A stretch of 64,000 bases of DNA. Source: Sabethes cyaneus. Lineage: Eukaryota > Arthropoda > Insecta > Diptera > Culicidae. The DNA lies in NCBI RefSeq assembly GCF_943734655.1, contig NC_071355.1, forward strand, positions 239,206,027 through 239,270,026, written 5' to 3'. Positions 12,321 to 23,289 of the stretch are shown in pieces. The notes beneath the pieces are model-generated. The model made no database searches, was not told where the DNA came from, and saw only the letters and a program-made list of their open reading frames with translations. Position 1 is the stretch's first letter. The number at the start of each line of letters is the position of its first letter. Position numbers and translations under genes: made by a program.

Positions 12321-13414
12321 TGGGCAAAAACGAGCTCGTAATCCCAAGAATTAGAAGCTGCTGGTTCGGAATCTTACAAGATACCTATTTCCACAGAGAA
12401 CAGATTAACAGAAAATAATGATCCTTTGTTTTACCAGAATTTTCGCTTCGTGATTGGTTGTTGGAAATGACGTCATCAAAGTGGTAATGCGTTTTCACGG
12501 TTCGGATTATAATACAGTCAATTTTCAATAGATTTCCAAGATATTTACACCAATTGATCGGAAAATCGAATTGGAAAATATAGAAAACTATTGATTTTCA
12601 ATGCACGTCATTGAAAAATTGAAAATAACTCTAATTCGGGGTACTAAAAATTGTTGCTTTGTGATTGGTTGAAATAATTTCCAATTATTATCGAACAAGT
12701 CTTGGTACAATTCAAGAATCAAGGATCAAGGAATCTTTGATTGCTATTTGCCTTGATGATTCCTTATTGTGCTGTATCACGAACGGCAACACGAGCGGTG
12801 CCGCAGATATTTTAATTTCAATAATCGTCACATCGAAAAATTGTCTGCCGTGAACAAGTGATAGCAATTAAAACCAAGTTAACGCCAAATTAAACACTAT
12901 TGACCGCAACAAATGTGCATGTTTTGTTTTAATAATTATTGCAGGCTCAATAAACTTTATTGTGATTAGCGGAGAACCACAATCTTTTATATTTTCATAA
13001 TAGCAGTATTAGTATTAGCAGTTTTAGTGATATCTTTTGCATCTTCATATAAGAATTGGTTCGTTCTTAAACGAACGGTTTTCGGTAATTGATGAAACTT
13101 AGGAAACTTGGAACTTAGGGCTTTTCACTCGGTTTTCTTTAGCATCACAAATCTATCCATGCCCAATGCTACAGTAATACGTAGCGTAAGTTTTCGTTGG
13201 TAGCAACAGGTGAACGGCTCACTGGTAACTTTGTTCTTTTGTTCAGACTGAAATTGAAATGAAATTCAGTTTGTTCAACGTAGATGATGGAATGACGGAC
13301 CCTGAAAAATAGGAGGGACCGATTATTGTCGCTTGCTCTGGCATGTAACAAGAGGTAAGCCGGCAAACAGCATTATTCAAAGCCGGGCTGCGTTACTGCT
13401 AACATCTCATCGGC
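12321..13414. other. intronic DNA upstream of H2A pseudogene
   Basis: This is AT-rich sequence with local inverted words around 12530-12620 (attttcaatag, ttgaaaaattgaaaat). The last 200 bases before 13415 could be the original 5' flank of the histone copy. I cannot see a confident TATA box or histone promoter motif. Confidence 0.3.
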
Positions 13415-13546
13415 ATGTCTGGACGCGGCAAAGGAGGAGGAAACATCAAGGTCTTCGAAAGTCACGCTCGAGTCGTGCACGTCTGCAGTTCCCGGTCGGT
13501 GGTATTCATCGGCTGCAAAAGAAAGGAAACTATTGAAGCTGGAGCT
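13415..13546 (+). pseudogene. Histone H2A pseudogene, 5' half
   Basis: Translation begins MSGRGKGGG, the canonical H2A amino end. A frameshift near 13450 moves the match to the next frame: RKSRSSRARLQFPVGGIHR then LQKKGNY. This corresponds to H2A residues about 17-40 ([25 protein letters not shown]). A short deletion leaves gaagctggagct at 13535-13546, equivalent to the VGAGA stretch, and a stop falls in frame. H2A similarity then stops abruptly at the T-rich tail of a LINE. The rest of the gene resumes at 14921. Intact H2A is about 124 residues. This copy is dead: it is frameshifted, deleted and interrupted. Confidence 0.85.
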
Positions 13547-14920
13547 TTTTTTATTTATTTATTTATTTACTACGTCTTCAGAATTAGTACTGTACAGACT
13601 GAAATCTATGATAATTGCCTTATGCTAATTTTAAAACGATCTCTGCCTACGTGAAAATCGAAAACTTCTAGATTGTTTAACAAGTTAAAACATTTCTCCA
13701 ACGGATGGTTTTGTCCAAAAACAGTTCTATGCCTTACAACATGGATTAGCAAACGTTGGCAGGATCGACGCGGTGGGACAAAAAAGTTTGCTAGTCGCAA
13801 GAGGTCTGAGCAATCAATCCGGTTGCTCAGCACGTCAAAAGCAAACATTCGTTGAAGGTATATGCGTCTTTGGTGCAAAGACTCCAACCTTATCAGAAGG
13901 CATCTTTGTTCGTACGGCGGTAATCTTTGCGGGTCGTTCCATGGTAGTCGTCGTAAAGCGAAACGAACAAAACAGCGTTGCACTCTTTCAATACGAGCAA
14001 TGTGAGTTGCGTGGTATGGTGCCCAAATTTGAACAGCATATTCGAGGACACTTCGTACAAGGGAGCAATAGAGTGTCTTCAATGCGTAGACGTCACAAAA
14101 TTCACGAGCGTTACGCCGGATGAAGCCAAGCATAGCAAAAGCCTTGGAAGTTGTCGCACTAATGTGTTCGTTGAAACAGAGTTTGCAGTTCATCGTCACT
14201 CCCAAGTCTTTTATCGATGTAACACGATCCAAGCTGAAACGTTTACTGTGTAGTCATAAGTAACCTGCGACCGCGCTTTAGTAAAACTTATTATTTTGCA
14301 CTTTGTTGCATTCATCTCCATGCCATTTAAGACACACCAAGTGGCTATGTTGTTAATGTCTTGCTGTAAAACATCGCAGTCGACCAACGAGCTGATGGTT
14401 CGGTAACTCTTTAAGTCGTCGGCGTACATAAGGTGATTAGAGCTAATTCGCGCAACGACGAATAAATCCAGGAGGTAGTTTATCCGGTCCGGGACCTTTG
14501 GATGGGTCAAGAGATTTTAACGTACTGGTGACCTGTGCTGCAGTGAAAGTTGGGCACGGCATGTGTATATTGTACGATGGCAAAGAATTTAATAGCTCCG
14601 GGGAAACCATCGCAGAGTGAACGCTGTAAACCGATTTGAAGAACGTGGCTAAGAGTTCGACAGAACCTTCTGCGTCGTTGCTCGTTTTGCCATCGAAAGA
14701 CATATCAAGTGGAATCGACTGAGTATCTTTTCTACTGTTGAGATATCGCCAGAAAGAGGACGGATCCGACTTAACCTCGTTTTCAATTCTAAAGATATAC
14801 TCACGGAAGGAAGAAGATACGAGTTCGTCACAGTCTGCTTCGAGCCTACGAAGAACAGCCATATTTTCTGCAGTACGATGACGTAGGACACGTCGACGTG
14901 CCTTACGAAGAAGCTGGCTG
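13547..14920 (-). mobile_element. Non-LTR retrotransposon inserted in H2A
   Basis: The + strand starts with T7 followed by (ATTT)n at 13547-13570, so the element lies on the - strand with a (TAAA)n 3' tail. Reading from its 5' side, 14443-14862 gives the pre-RT linker (SDPSSFWRYLNSRK) and the start of the RT domain (SLDPSKGPGPDKLPPGFI). There is a jump near 14470 straight to MYADDLKSY (the catalytic YxDD box). Then 13606-14232 gives the thumb and C-terminal part (IKDLGVTMN, RSVLEYAVQIWAPYH, RIERVQRCFVRFALRRLPW). The RT middle (fingers and palm up to YADD) is missing and the frames are split. It is 5'-truncated, beginning within the ORF2-type protein. Clade (Jockey/CR1/I group) is not resolved by eye. 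Confidence 0.85.
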
Positions 14921-15022
14921 CTGGCTGCCGTGATGGAATAATTAGTTGCGGAAGTGCTTGCGTTGGTAGGAAATGCTGCTCGCTACAACAAAAAGACCAG
15001 AATTATCACTTGCAGCTGGCCA
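14921..15022 (+). pseudogene. Histone H2A pseudogene, 3' half
   Basis: Immediately beyond the LINE 5' end, + strand codons read LAAVME, stop, LVAEVLALVGNAARYNKKTR, then II. This matches H2A residues about 58-88 ([29 protein letters not shown]) with one stop codon (TAC to TAA). After a 7-bp gap the bases acttgcagctggcca match H2A HLQLA. Similarity fades beyond 15022. With 13415-13546 it shows a single H2A copy that the retrotransposon split in about the middle. Confidence 0.85.
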
Positions 15023-15799
15023 CCTGGACTGGCATTTCATCGTGACTCATGACCATACACGAACGGCTTCGTCGATCGCATAGTTGCTAAGGCTTTCCGG
15101 TTGGTCCGTTGCAATAAGCCGTGCCTGGTTTGCGGTTATCGGTACTCTAATTTACCGAACAGAGAATTACGTTAAGTGCGTTAGTGCAAGTTTATTGCAA
15201 GCTGGAGTTATGAAAATCGAACAATCGGTCCTTTTAAGGGCCACACAACGATTGAAGAGTTTATTATAGTTTCTTGCCCAGTTAATACCATGATAACACA
15301 GGCAACGAGGGAAAAGTTGAATTTTTCACCATTGCGGACGACCAACAAAGGACGGAAATAAGTTTTCTGGTCACGGGCGACTTTTTCTGTCACTTCCAAA
15401 ACGTCTGTAGCTTGTAAATGCTTTATTATCAGTGTTCAGTAGGAGAAAAGTTTTGCGCAAAATTTTCACCTTTTTGAAAATTCGCGCGTACTGTCTACCG
15501 ATTACCAGAGGAAAAGCACTATTCAACGTAGAAACAGATGATGAAAATTTATTTACTGTTTGGTTTAGTGTGACTTCGATTCATTTTAATAACATAGATT
15601 CAATTAATTCATGGAAATAACTCCGAAATCGGTTGAGGATTGAACGTATACAATGTTACTACTTTGATAAACGTTACGTATGTAACATGTATAAATGAAG
15701 AATCGTATTATTACATACATGGATACATCCTACTATCGCTACAAAGAGACTTACGTAGTCCTACGTCACCTATGCGGTCCTGTCTTGTGCACAACCCGT
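15023..15799. other. intronic DNA, H2A tail unrecognisable
   Basis: The first 100 bases may be the decayed H2A C-terminus and 3' flank (cgaacggcttcgtc could mirror AACAAGCTTCTGTC). No histone stem-loop was found. The remainder is AT-rich, with no element recognised. Confidence 0.3.
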
Positions 15800-16010
15800 C
15801 TGATTTTTTTAACGAAAAGGCTACATCATTTAGCAATTTATTTTCATTTTCAAAACTAACGCAGCATGGCGCGACATCGTCGAAATAACTAAATTAAGTT
15901 GATTCTCTCTTACGTTCACTTCACACTTGTTCCAGTGTTTCGACTTGTTTCATTTGTTGAATAGAATTCAAGTAAGCTTCAATTGAAGTTGGTTTCAACC
16001 AATGTTGCCA
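15800..16010. repeat. dispersed repeat, copy 2
   Basis: This is a direct-orientation relative of 12070-12320, sharing aacgaaaaggctaca, caatttattttcattttca, catcgtcgaaataa and gaattcaagtaagcttcaattgaa. It shows the same block order with small indels. Confidence 0.65.
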
Positions 16011-16309
16011 ATTTTCATCACGATGATGGCTCATCTCTAGCTCACCAGTGATTTAAATTTTGACATCTGGTAACTCTCTTTTATCCTATTCGCTTGCGAT
16101 GAATTGCCCTCGCAAAATCTGGTGAGAATAATATGAATTGGTTGCGTTCGCAAATACTCACTCGATATCTCTGTCTCACTTTCAATTTTAATCAATTGAA
16201 GCAAAAATCTTCAAACTAAATGACCGCCTTTAACGGTTCGGATGAGGACTGATTGACCTTAAAATACTGAGTTGATCGAGCAAGCCTCATATGTGCTCTT
16301 TTATTTGGG

Positions 16310-16560
16310 ACTAGCTGAGTACCCGATCCTACTCGGGGCGCCTTTGTCTCACAGCCACTTGTACATCAGTTATTGTAACCGAAATGCTTATAATGCAAAT
16401 ATATAACGCTTGTTCCACATTTGGACGTTCCCCCTCTTTTGTTTATTCGGTTTTCTTTACGGAAATCCCTATAAAACCCTATAAAAAAAAGAAACAAATA
16501 CGTTTTTCCTATTTGCTCCTTCCGCTAACAATGGCCACCCTACCCATAGGAAATGAATAG
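16310..16560. repeat. dispersed repeat (TAGCTGAGTACCCGA type)
   Basis: It begins ctagctgagtacccga, then actcggggcgcctttgt, cacttgtacatc and gttattgtaa. The same order occurs at 45525-45690 (cctgagtgcccgag, ttactcggggcccc, gttatcgtaatgg) and, more diverged, at 131-230. It is followed by a pyrimidine-rich section. Confidence 0.6.
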
Positions 16561-16966
16561 TTTTGTTATTGTGCTTTTCAAAACATAGCTTTTTACTTAT
16601 TTATTAGTATAGTACTACATGCTATCCTAATAAAAAAAAGTGGAAGATGCAACTGTGTTTCTTTCATGGATACAAAAATCCTGTCATTTCCTTCATCTCA
16701 CTTCAAGACAAAACTTGTTTGTAAACAATGTTTTTTGCCTCACCACCAGGAGTAAGTATGCACAAATTAATGGCCGAGCCCACTCTGGAAGTTGACCATG
16801 GCAAAAACATGGTGTTCTCAGATTGTCCCTGTGACTCAAATAGAGTCGGCCAACAACACTTAGCATTAATGATCGCACACTTTTTATACGGGTCACTTTG
16901 ATTCGGCGCAAAATTACACTTGACAATTGTCGTTTAGTGTTTCGTATTTTGATTTTTTCTGTTGTA

Positions 16967-17157
16967 CACTCAAGTACTTTTTTTACACGGTTAGTTTTTT
17001 CTATTATTAAGAACGGGACAACTTAGGGGCCATTCACTTATTACTCAAAGTATTTGGGAAAGGCCCGACATTCGTCACGTGGTTTGTAAATGCTCCCTAA
17101 GTCGAACCGTTCTTGAGCAATCGAAAAAAACAAACCGTGAATAAAAAGCCTTGAGTG
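16967..17157. mobile_element. TA-flanked MITE, copy 1
   Basis: The 191 bp element begins CACTCAAGTACTTTTT and ends with the inverted CTTGAGTG. TA dinucleotides flank both ends (16965-16966, 17158-17159). Subterminal sequence is also inverted (ACACGGTT.../...AACCGTG). A 192 bp sibling lies at 49966-50157, also TA-flanked. TA duplication and small size fit a Tc1/mariner-mobilised MITE. Confidence 0.8.
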
Positions 17158-17169
17158 TACGGATAAATT

Positions 17170-17860
17170 GTTACAATCATTTGGGCATTACTCCCCCCTT
17201 CCTGTCAGCAGCCTCCGGTCGTCAGTTTCTCCTTTTGTCCCACCGTCACTTATGAGAGAACCGTCCAAACATTTCGTAGTCTTCCCCCTGTTAACCACCC
17301 CCTCCCCCCTTTTGTCAACCCCTTCAGTTCTGATTCCCTTATATCAAGGAACATGTATGCCAAGTTTGTTAAAGAACGATCAATGCGTTTCAGAGTTATG
17401 GTCTCCCCCTCTATTAGTCCCCCCTCCTTTGTCAACCCTTGGTGCTGATTCCCTGATATCAAGGAACATGTGTGCCAATTTTGATAAAGAACGGTCAAGG
17501 CGTTTCGAAGTTATGCCGCCCCCTATTAGGGACCCTCCTCCTATCAGGGAACCTCCCCCCTTCTTTTTGTTAACCCCCCCTGTGCTGATTCTCTTATGTC
17601 GAGGAACATGTGTGCCAAGTTTGATAAAGAACGGTCAAGGCGTTTCGGAGTTATCCCCCCCCCATCCTATTAGAGACCATCACCCCTATCAGGGAACCTC
17701 CCTGATTTTCCCAGGCATTTCGGAGTTATGGCCTCTCCACCAGTTACAACCCCCCCTTTGTCAACCCCCCCAGTGCTGATTCTCTTATATCAAGGAACAT
17801 GTGTGCCAAGTTTGGTGGAGATCAGTCAAGGCGTTCTGGAGTTCTGGTGGAACATACAAA
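17170..17860. repeat. minisatellite of about 100-130 bp units
   Basis: At least four units repeat the phrases gctgattc.cttatatcaagg, aacatgtgtgccaa.tttg, taaagaacggtcaaggcgtttc and ggagttatg. They are separated by variable C-rich spacers (ccccctattaggga). A proline/serine-rich frame across it is compositional. The units derive from the dispersed repeat seen at 120-1440. Confidence 0.8.
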
Positions 17861-17869
17861 CATGCAAAA

Positions 17870-19805
17870 CTACAAGATCGAGATGTTGAGGTTGATAACG
17901 GATGATTGTTTCATACCATTCCCAAAATTCATCCTCGGAAGTGTTTGAAGACAAGGAAAGCTAGTTGAAAGTCCCTCAATTGTTTTTTTAACCGATACTT
18001 TACGACGAATTTAAACAGTTTATACCATTAATATAGAACGTTTCTGTTTCCGATTGTTACTGATAATCGTGAACATAATTGCAAATTTTGAGAACAATTG
18101 ATGGATAGTTATTTGCGACGTACCACGAAGTCTGTCAAAAGTGAAAAAAACCTAATCAACATTTCATCATTTTTTTCGCCAAAATTGTATTTTAAATTCG
18201 AAATTGTCGTCCATCAAATTTTCAAAGATCGTTTTATTTATTTAATCCCCAAGCATGAATAGATTACATGCAATAGTAAAATCTAGAAAACGGCATTAAA
18301 ATGTGTGTTGTGTATGAGCGTAACAGTTGCGACTTCTGACCTTCCTCAATGGTCGATCGTTTGACTGACCGGCCGAGGTCAACCGCGCATCTTTCCCTGC
18401 AGGTGGGTGGTGGTAGCTGCGGTGGTGGCTGCAAATGGGAAGCAATAAAACGCGAAAGAAAATCACCTCTCGTTGCAGCAGCAGCAGCACCAGCAGCCAA
18501 TAACAGATTTAATGCCAGTAGCGCATAAAAGACGACCCATGTTGCAACAACGGCGCGGTTCCGTGCTCTTCTACTGTTGTTATTTGTATATTTTTATGTG
18601 AAGTACATTTTATTGATCTGCTTGGTACTTTGTTTGGTGGCGAATGGGAGGCTGCATGATTATTTTCGCGTTCTTCGAACGCTTCCTTTCTCTTATTTTT
18701 TAACAATGTTTTCAACATACATAGCAACATATGCAACATATATAGCAAACACCTTTCCCGCGTTTCCACGACTGACTGTTCAAATGACTGACTAACTGTT
18801 TGGAAACATGTCGATAGGCTCCTGACTTGCGGTCCCGGCCGCAAGTCGAAGGTAAAAAGCCGATATGATTAATGGCTTCCCGTTCGAAGAGAAGCTTCTA
18901 CACATTGTAATGAATGTTCATTTGTAAATTACGATTCGTTGTTGTTTCGAGACGGCTTTACTCCCCAGCTGCCTCGGTCAAGACAGCCGCCGAACAGAGA
19001 AATAAATCCCAATGGTCATAACACTGCTGATTGAAATCTTCGTTTCGAATCTCCCGGCGATTAGTTCCGGTTCATTTTGAAAGGATTTGAAATGTAATTA
19101 AAAGCAGCTAGGTTACTGCTGCTGATGAGCTCAAGCTCCGAGCGCACAACAGAAAGACAAGCCAAACCAATTGCCGGCGCGAGAGAAAAGCCAAAAGAAA
19201 GGAGCGGGATAATCAATGATTCGAGCCGATTTTCGGTGGCGGCACACACCATTAATCCGCGCACCCGAAAGCGCCTCCGACGATTGACTGATTTATTGTA
19301 ATGATCCCCCGTCCCGGCCTAGGCGCAAGGGCAACGATCCCGGGGGTAGACTGGACTGGAAATAGTTTTGTTTTTCTGCGCTGAACGCGATCAGAATAAA
19401 TCGGTTGTGAATGGCGGCAATTAGTAGCGGTTCTTGTTCGAAACTCGCGCCCAATGGCCAATGGAGTACAATTGACTACCGTCGCGAATTGAGAGGAACC
19501 TGGTCTGGCAGGGTGCGTATGGTCCTAATGAACGGTTGCTCAATTAGAAGTGTTTTGAATCGTAATCAAATTGTTTTAAATGTTATCAAACACATTTTTA
19601 AAAGAGAATTACAAGCCGTTCGCATAAATTACTGTAAGGCATAGAGCAATCAGTGATATTTTGCTGCTACTGATGAAAATATTAAAAGGTTAACAGACTA
19701 TCACCACAGTTTGATTCATGAATTGTTACTGTACGGTAGAATTTATTTTGGGATGCGCGTGAGAATCAAGGTTCGTTGTTCGAAAAGATTGAAGTCACTG
19801 AAAGC
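17870..19805. other. low-repeat intronic block 2
   Basis: I found no transposon similarity here. The part at 18240-19640 is more GC-balanced, with short CAG/CTG and GGT-like runs (18478-18496). It is a candidate non-coding regulatory stretch of dac. The open frames are short and unrecognised. Confidence 0.35.
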
Positions 19806-19806
19806 T

Positions 19807-20447
19807 ATCCAGCTTTCCACGAGCGATAATGACGGATATTGAGCACAAATGGGCACAATATTTTGACATCCATTGTAGGAGCGTCGAGTTCGCCCTGACG
19901 GAGTTACCATGGATACATTCATGATTGTTTGTTGTTCGAATGTAAAAATGTAAACATTGTTCAATTTTGCAGATCAGCTAAAGAGGAACATAATTGAATG
20001 GACAAGAAGTTTTATGGATTGTGGCTTCGCAGTTTTCGGAAACTTCAGGGGAATGTCCAAATACGCAACGGAAAGTTTCTTATCAAGTCGAGACGCTGTT
20101 CGAGAGCAAACTTGACAACGGGTCGGCCAACATGAAGTTAATGTTTGCGTTAATGTGTAATGTTTCGAATGTTTAATTGGCACGATTGTAAAAAAGTATT
20201 CTGAGCCAGTGCCTTCAGCAAATTATGGACGCAAATCACTATAAAAGTTTGAATCCGTTCAGTTATGTTCCACTTCAGCTGATCTGCAAAATGAAACAAT
20301 GTTTACATTTAACACTCGAACAACAAACAATCATGGATGTTTCCATAGTAACTTCGTCAGGGCGAACTCGAAGCTCCTGCAATGAATTCAAAAGATTGTG
20401 CCCACTTGTGCTCAATAGCCGCCATTATCGCTCGTGGAAAGCTGGAT
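19807..20447. mobile_element. foldback element, about 210 bp arms
   Basis: The left arm 19807-20020 and right arm 20235-20447 are reverse complements at roughly 80-85 per cent. Landmarks are ATCCAGCTTTCCACGAGCGA, gaacaacaaacaatca and gatcagct.aag.ggaacata. The central spacer is about 215 bp. Peptide-like frames read through both arms (EQQTIM..SGRTR) because the arms are copies of one another. I recognise no transposase. Confidence 0.75.
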
Positions 20448-20644
20448 GATCTTAATGCAGCTTGTTCAGATATGATTGGATCTGGATAAAACTTGAAAAA
20501 TTCCTGCGTCCAAACGTATCAAAATACGCATTATTATTTATGCCAAAATGGTTGAATTGTGTAACTTCAGAGTCGTACTTCAGGGCCTTCACACTAGAGT
20601 AAGATGTTTTGCAGGCTTGTGATTCAATATATGTACGCCTAAAT

Positions 20645-21533
20645 CAAATAATCCAATGAGTAAAGGTCCGGACCGCCAGGGGGCCACAAATCTTTCGGCC
20701 AAAACTGCAGTGCCAGTTTTCCTTCAGCCGTGGCGCTTCATCCTGTTGTAGGACAACGCATTGATCCTCAGAGAAGTCCACCCAAGCCTTTCTTCGAAAT
20801 ACCGATATACACTTTGGTATTGAGTTCAACATCAGCAACAATGAAAACAGGCAAAACCGTTGGATGCCACCAAGCTAAAAATTATGACACCAGCCGGATC
20901 TTTTATTTGGAACTTAAACCACACTTTTTCCGGAACATGCTCAAATTTCTTTGGTGAAATGAACTAATCTATGCGGCTGTTGGACACAGCGCTGAACGGC
21001 TTTTCGTTGGAGAACAGGATTATTAATATTTTCCTTCTTCAACGAAGAAAGCAATCTCTTGGAACGAGCCATCCGTAGCTCCTTCACCTGCCATGAATCA
21101 AGTGGCGTTTAACTCCAGCTCTGGAAGATGCGTGCAAGTCTGCTTTGATGATTCATAGCATGGATTTTTCAGAATGTTTGGCTTTTTTGGCAAGTTTCCT
21201 TAAGGAACGTACCGGGATGCGAGCCATTTTTGTGCGAGCCGATTAGATTACGTTTGGCGTACGCAGTCCTCCACTTTCCGGCGTTCGCCGCTTAGGACAA
21301 ACTGTGGCCAGGTGACATCCTACCAGCTTGATAATCTTCTTTGGCGTCTTCTGGGCAATGAGCAAATCCGTAAGCACTTTTTTGGCGTACATTTTCACAA
21401 ATTAGCAATAAAGCAATTTCGGAGTTCTGATGCAGCAGTTGAAAGTAAATGTAAACAAATACACTGTCAACAGAAATACGTCATTAGTTACTCAAATTAA
21501 CCCAATATTAAAGTTTACCTGCCCCACCCTGTA
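20645..21533 (-). pseudogene. mariner-family transposase relic
   Basis: On the - strand, from 21230 towards 20645, pieces of a mariner/IS630 transposase appear in three frames. They are MARIPVRSLRKLAKKAK, then FSNEKPFSAVSNSRID and WFKFQIKDPAGVIIFSLVAS near the first catalytic block (FSDEK is usual, so Asp is changed to Asn here). Then come CVVLQQDEAP (usually QQDGAP) and, after a frameshift, FWPKDLWPPGGPDLYSLDY, the hallmark WPPxSPDLNPLDY motif. Many stops and shifts make it dead. The upstream end ctgccccaccctgta at 21519-21533 resembles a mariner terminus next to TA. Confidence 0.8.
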
Positions 21534-21680
21534 TACTGTACGCGAGAATTCGCTGATCTTCTACGGTACGTGACAGTTGAATCTAGACTCTTCCTAATTT
21601 CTCTGTACATTCATTACCGATCAAGACGGTAGGAATTTACGGATTCTTAAGGGCAAGGGGCAACTGTAGATCTAAATTTT

Positions 21681-21855
21681 ATCTACATTATTGTTGAAAA
21701 AAGTATAGTTCTATCTTTTGTATTTACGGCGCTATGCGATTGCTACCCCGTTGGTAGCCAAAAGAGCGCTCTTTTTACTACCAACGGGGCAGCAGCCCTA
21801 TAGCACCGTAAATACAAAAGATAGAACTATACTTTCTTCAACAATAATGTAGACA
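21681..21855. mobile_element. foldback MITE with AGAGCGCTCT core, copy 1
   Basis: This is a near-perfect palindrome centred at 21767/21768. Its arms are about 87 bp and contain TCTACATTATTGTTGAA, AGTATAGTTCTATCTTTTGT, ATTTACGG and CTACC. The exact centre is AAAGAGCGCTCTTT. The same core and arm words (tttacggcgct, gctacca, ttcttcagcaat) build the larger foldback at 30925-31345, so both belong to one family. Confidence 0.85.
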
Positions 21856-22116
21856 ATAATTAACTCTATAATTATCTTTTACACTACTTTTTCGAATTTT
21901 GTTTCATTGAGGCGCTGCAGTCAAATGAGCATCTACTGAGCAAAAAACTGAAAATGAAGCCTGCTCATACTCCTGTTGGATTTTAGGGTGTTTAATCTAT
22001 TTTGAAAAGGACATTACTTGATCGTTTCACCGAAAATAATCAATAAATAACGAAAATAATATTTCATTTGATTTTGCCGCAAATGATATGGTAGATGTGG
22101 CATTGCGATCGAATTA

Positions 22117-22801
22117 ACGCGGCTGAGTAAGGCTACGCTGGAGCGAGTAATTTACTACGTGTATGTTTTGGGGACACTCTCGAGTTCTTTCGAATCACGC
22201 AAAGTTCTGTGGCAAAGGGATGGACTGGTCTGTATGTTGCTTAACATCGTTATAGAAAGTGTGATCCTGCAAACGGGTATAGAAACGATCTTCGATCAGC
22301 CAACTCCCAGCTATCGCAGACGACGAGTATATCTTACTAGAAACCTTGGGACTGCGGTAGCTATCTCGCTAGACTAAAAACGGAGACTAGGAAAACTGGG
22401 TTTCTAATCAATGCGACGAAAACCAAATGTATGGTAGCAAGAGGTTCCAGAGTAAACAACGATCTCCTCCCACAGCGACGACGGCGAGGAATTCGAACAC
22501 GACCGCGAATGAATGGAAGGTGTTGCGGACTATTTTTGGCGGAGTACAAACAGAAAGCAGAGAGTGGCGCACGCATATGAACCACCACTGCACTACTTGC
22601 AGGGATTCCTCTCGTACATTTGGCGAAAGCCGGGAGGCTACGGTGAGCCGGCCACGTCGCAAGAATGCCAGACGACTGTGTAGTGAAAACTATTCTCTTC
22701 AAGAACCCCATCGGGACCATCGGGAATAGAGGGGCTTAACGTACTAGATGGCTTGATCAGACTGTCGACGAAAGCCCAACTGGCACGAGTAGTTCAGGCT
22801 C
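22117..22801 (+). pseudogene. LINE RT fragment (FGGVQT family), copy 1
   Basis: Broken + strand frames match the RT of the LINE family found repeatedly here. They include GLVCMLLNIVIESVILQTGIE (RT palm; siblings have GLSCMLFNIALEGVIR). Further down is the C-terminal block LRTIFGGVQTESREWRTHM. The DNA ends at the Tc1 relic. The YADD-type box region is degraded. It is a dead fragment with no 5' part. Confidence 0.75.
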
Positions 22802-23285
22802 AAGTATAATGAAGATAACTTCTTTGTGGTACTTCAGGTCGTTTTCCTGATGAAATACGAACTTCTCTTCAGTCTGGACCAGCGAAACCGCCAGTTTTTC
22901 TCGTAGTATGTTGATGTAGGAAGCTGCCGTCATTATGCCGTCGATTTTTCCGAGGCTTTCTATTCCATCCCTCGAAACACACCCATAGACCATCACATTT
23001 TCTCCTCCATGATTCATCGTGCCTTGAATATGGCGGTCTTTAAGCTCCTTACCCGATCTGCACCACTCATAAACCTGTCGCTTTCAGGTAACTAATGCGA
23101 ATTTTGATTCGTTCGTCCAGAGAACCGTTTGCTAGAACTCATTGGGCTTAACTGTACGTTCCATAGAAAGCTTAAACAGTTTGACTTTGTTTGCCTTGCT
23201 GATGAACGGTCGCTACCGGGCAACTTTGCTGTTTAATTCTGGTGCCACGAGACGGCGACGAACAGTTTGACCGAAAACTGATAGC
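22802..23285 (-). pseudogene. Tc1-like transposase relic
   Basis: The - strand frame 22757-23017 reads NHGGENVMVYGCVSRDGIES, then KIDGIMTAASYINILREK and FVFHQENDLKYH. These are the Tc1 blocks HGGGSVMVWGCF, IDGIM..Y..IL and FQQDNDPKH. Upstream in broken frame come PFISKANKVKLFKL and VLWTNESKFALV (usually VLWTDESKF). Both visible catalytic aspartates appear altered (WTDE to WTNE, QQDND to HQEND), and stops interrupt it. The right end of a LINE fragment abuts its 3' side. Confidence 0.8.
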
Positions 23286-23289
23286 TGAA

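Noticed and set aside
13606..14232. 208-codon frame as a cellular gene
   Set aside because: RSVLEYAVQIWAPYH and IKDLGV are LINE RT C-terminal signatures. The frame is part of the element inside H2A.
17168..17779. 203-codon proline-rich frame
   Set aside because: It spans a minisatellite. The periodicity is DNA-level and shared by non-coding copies elsewhere.
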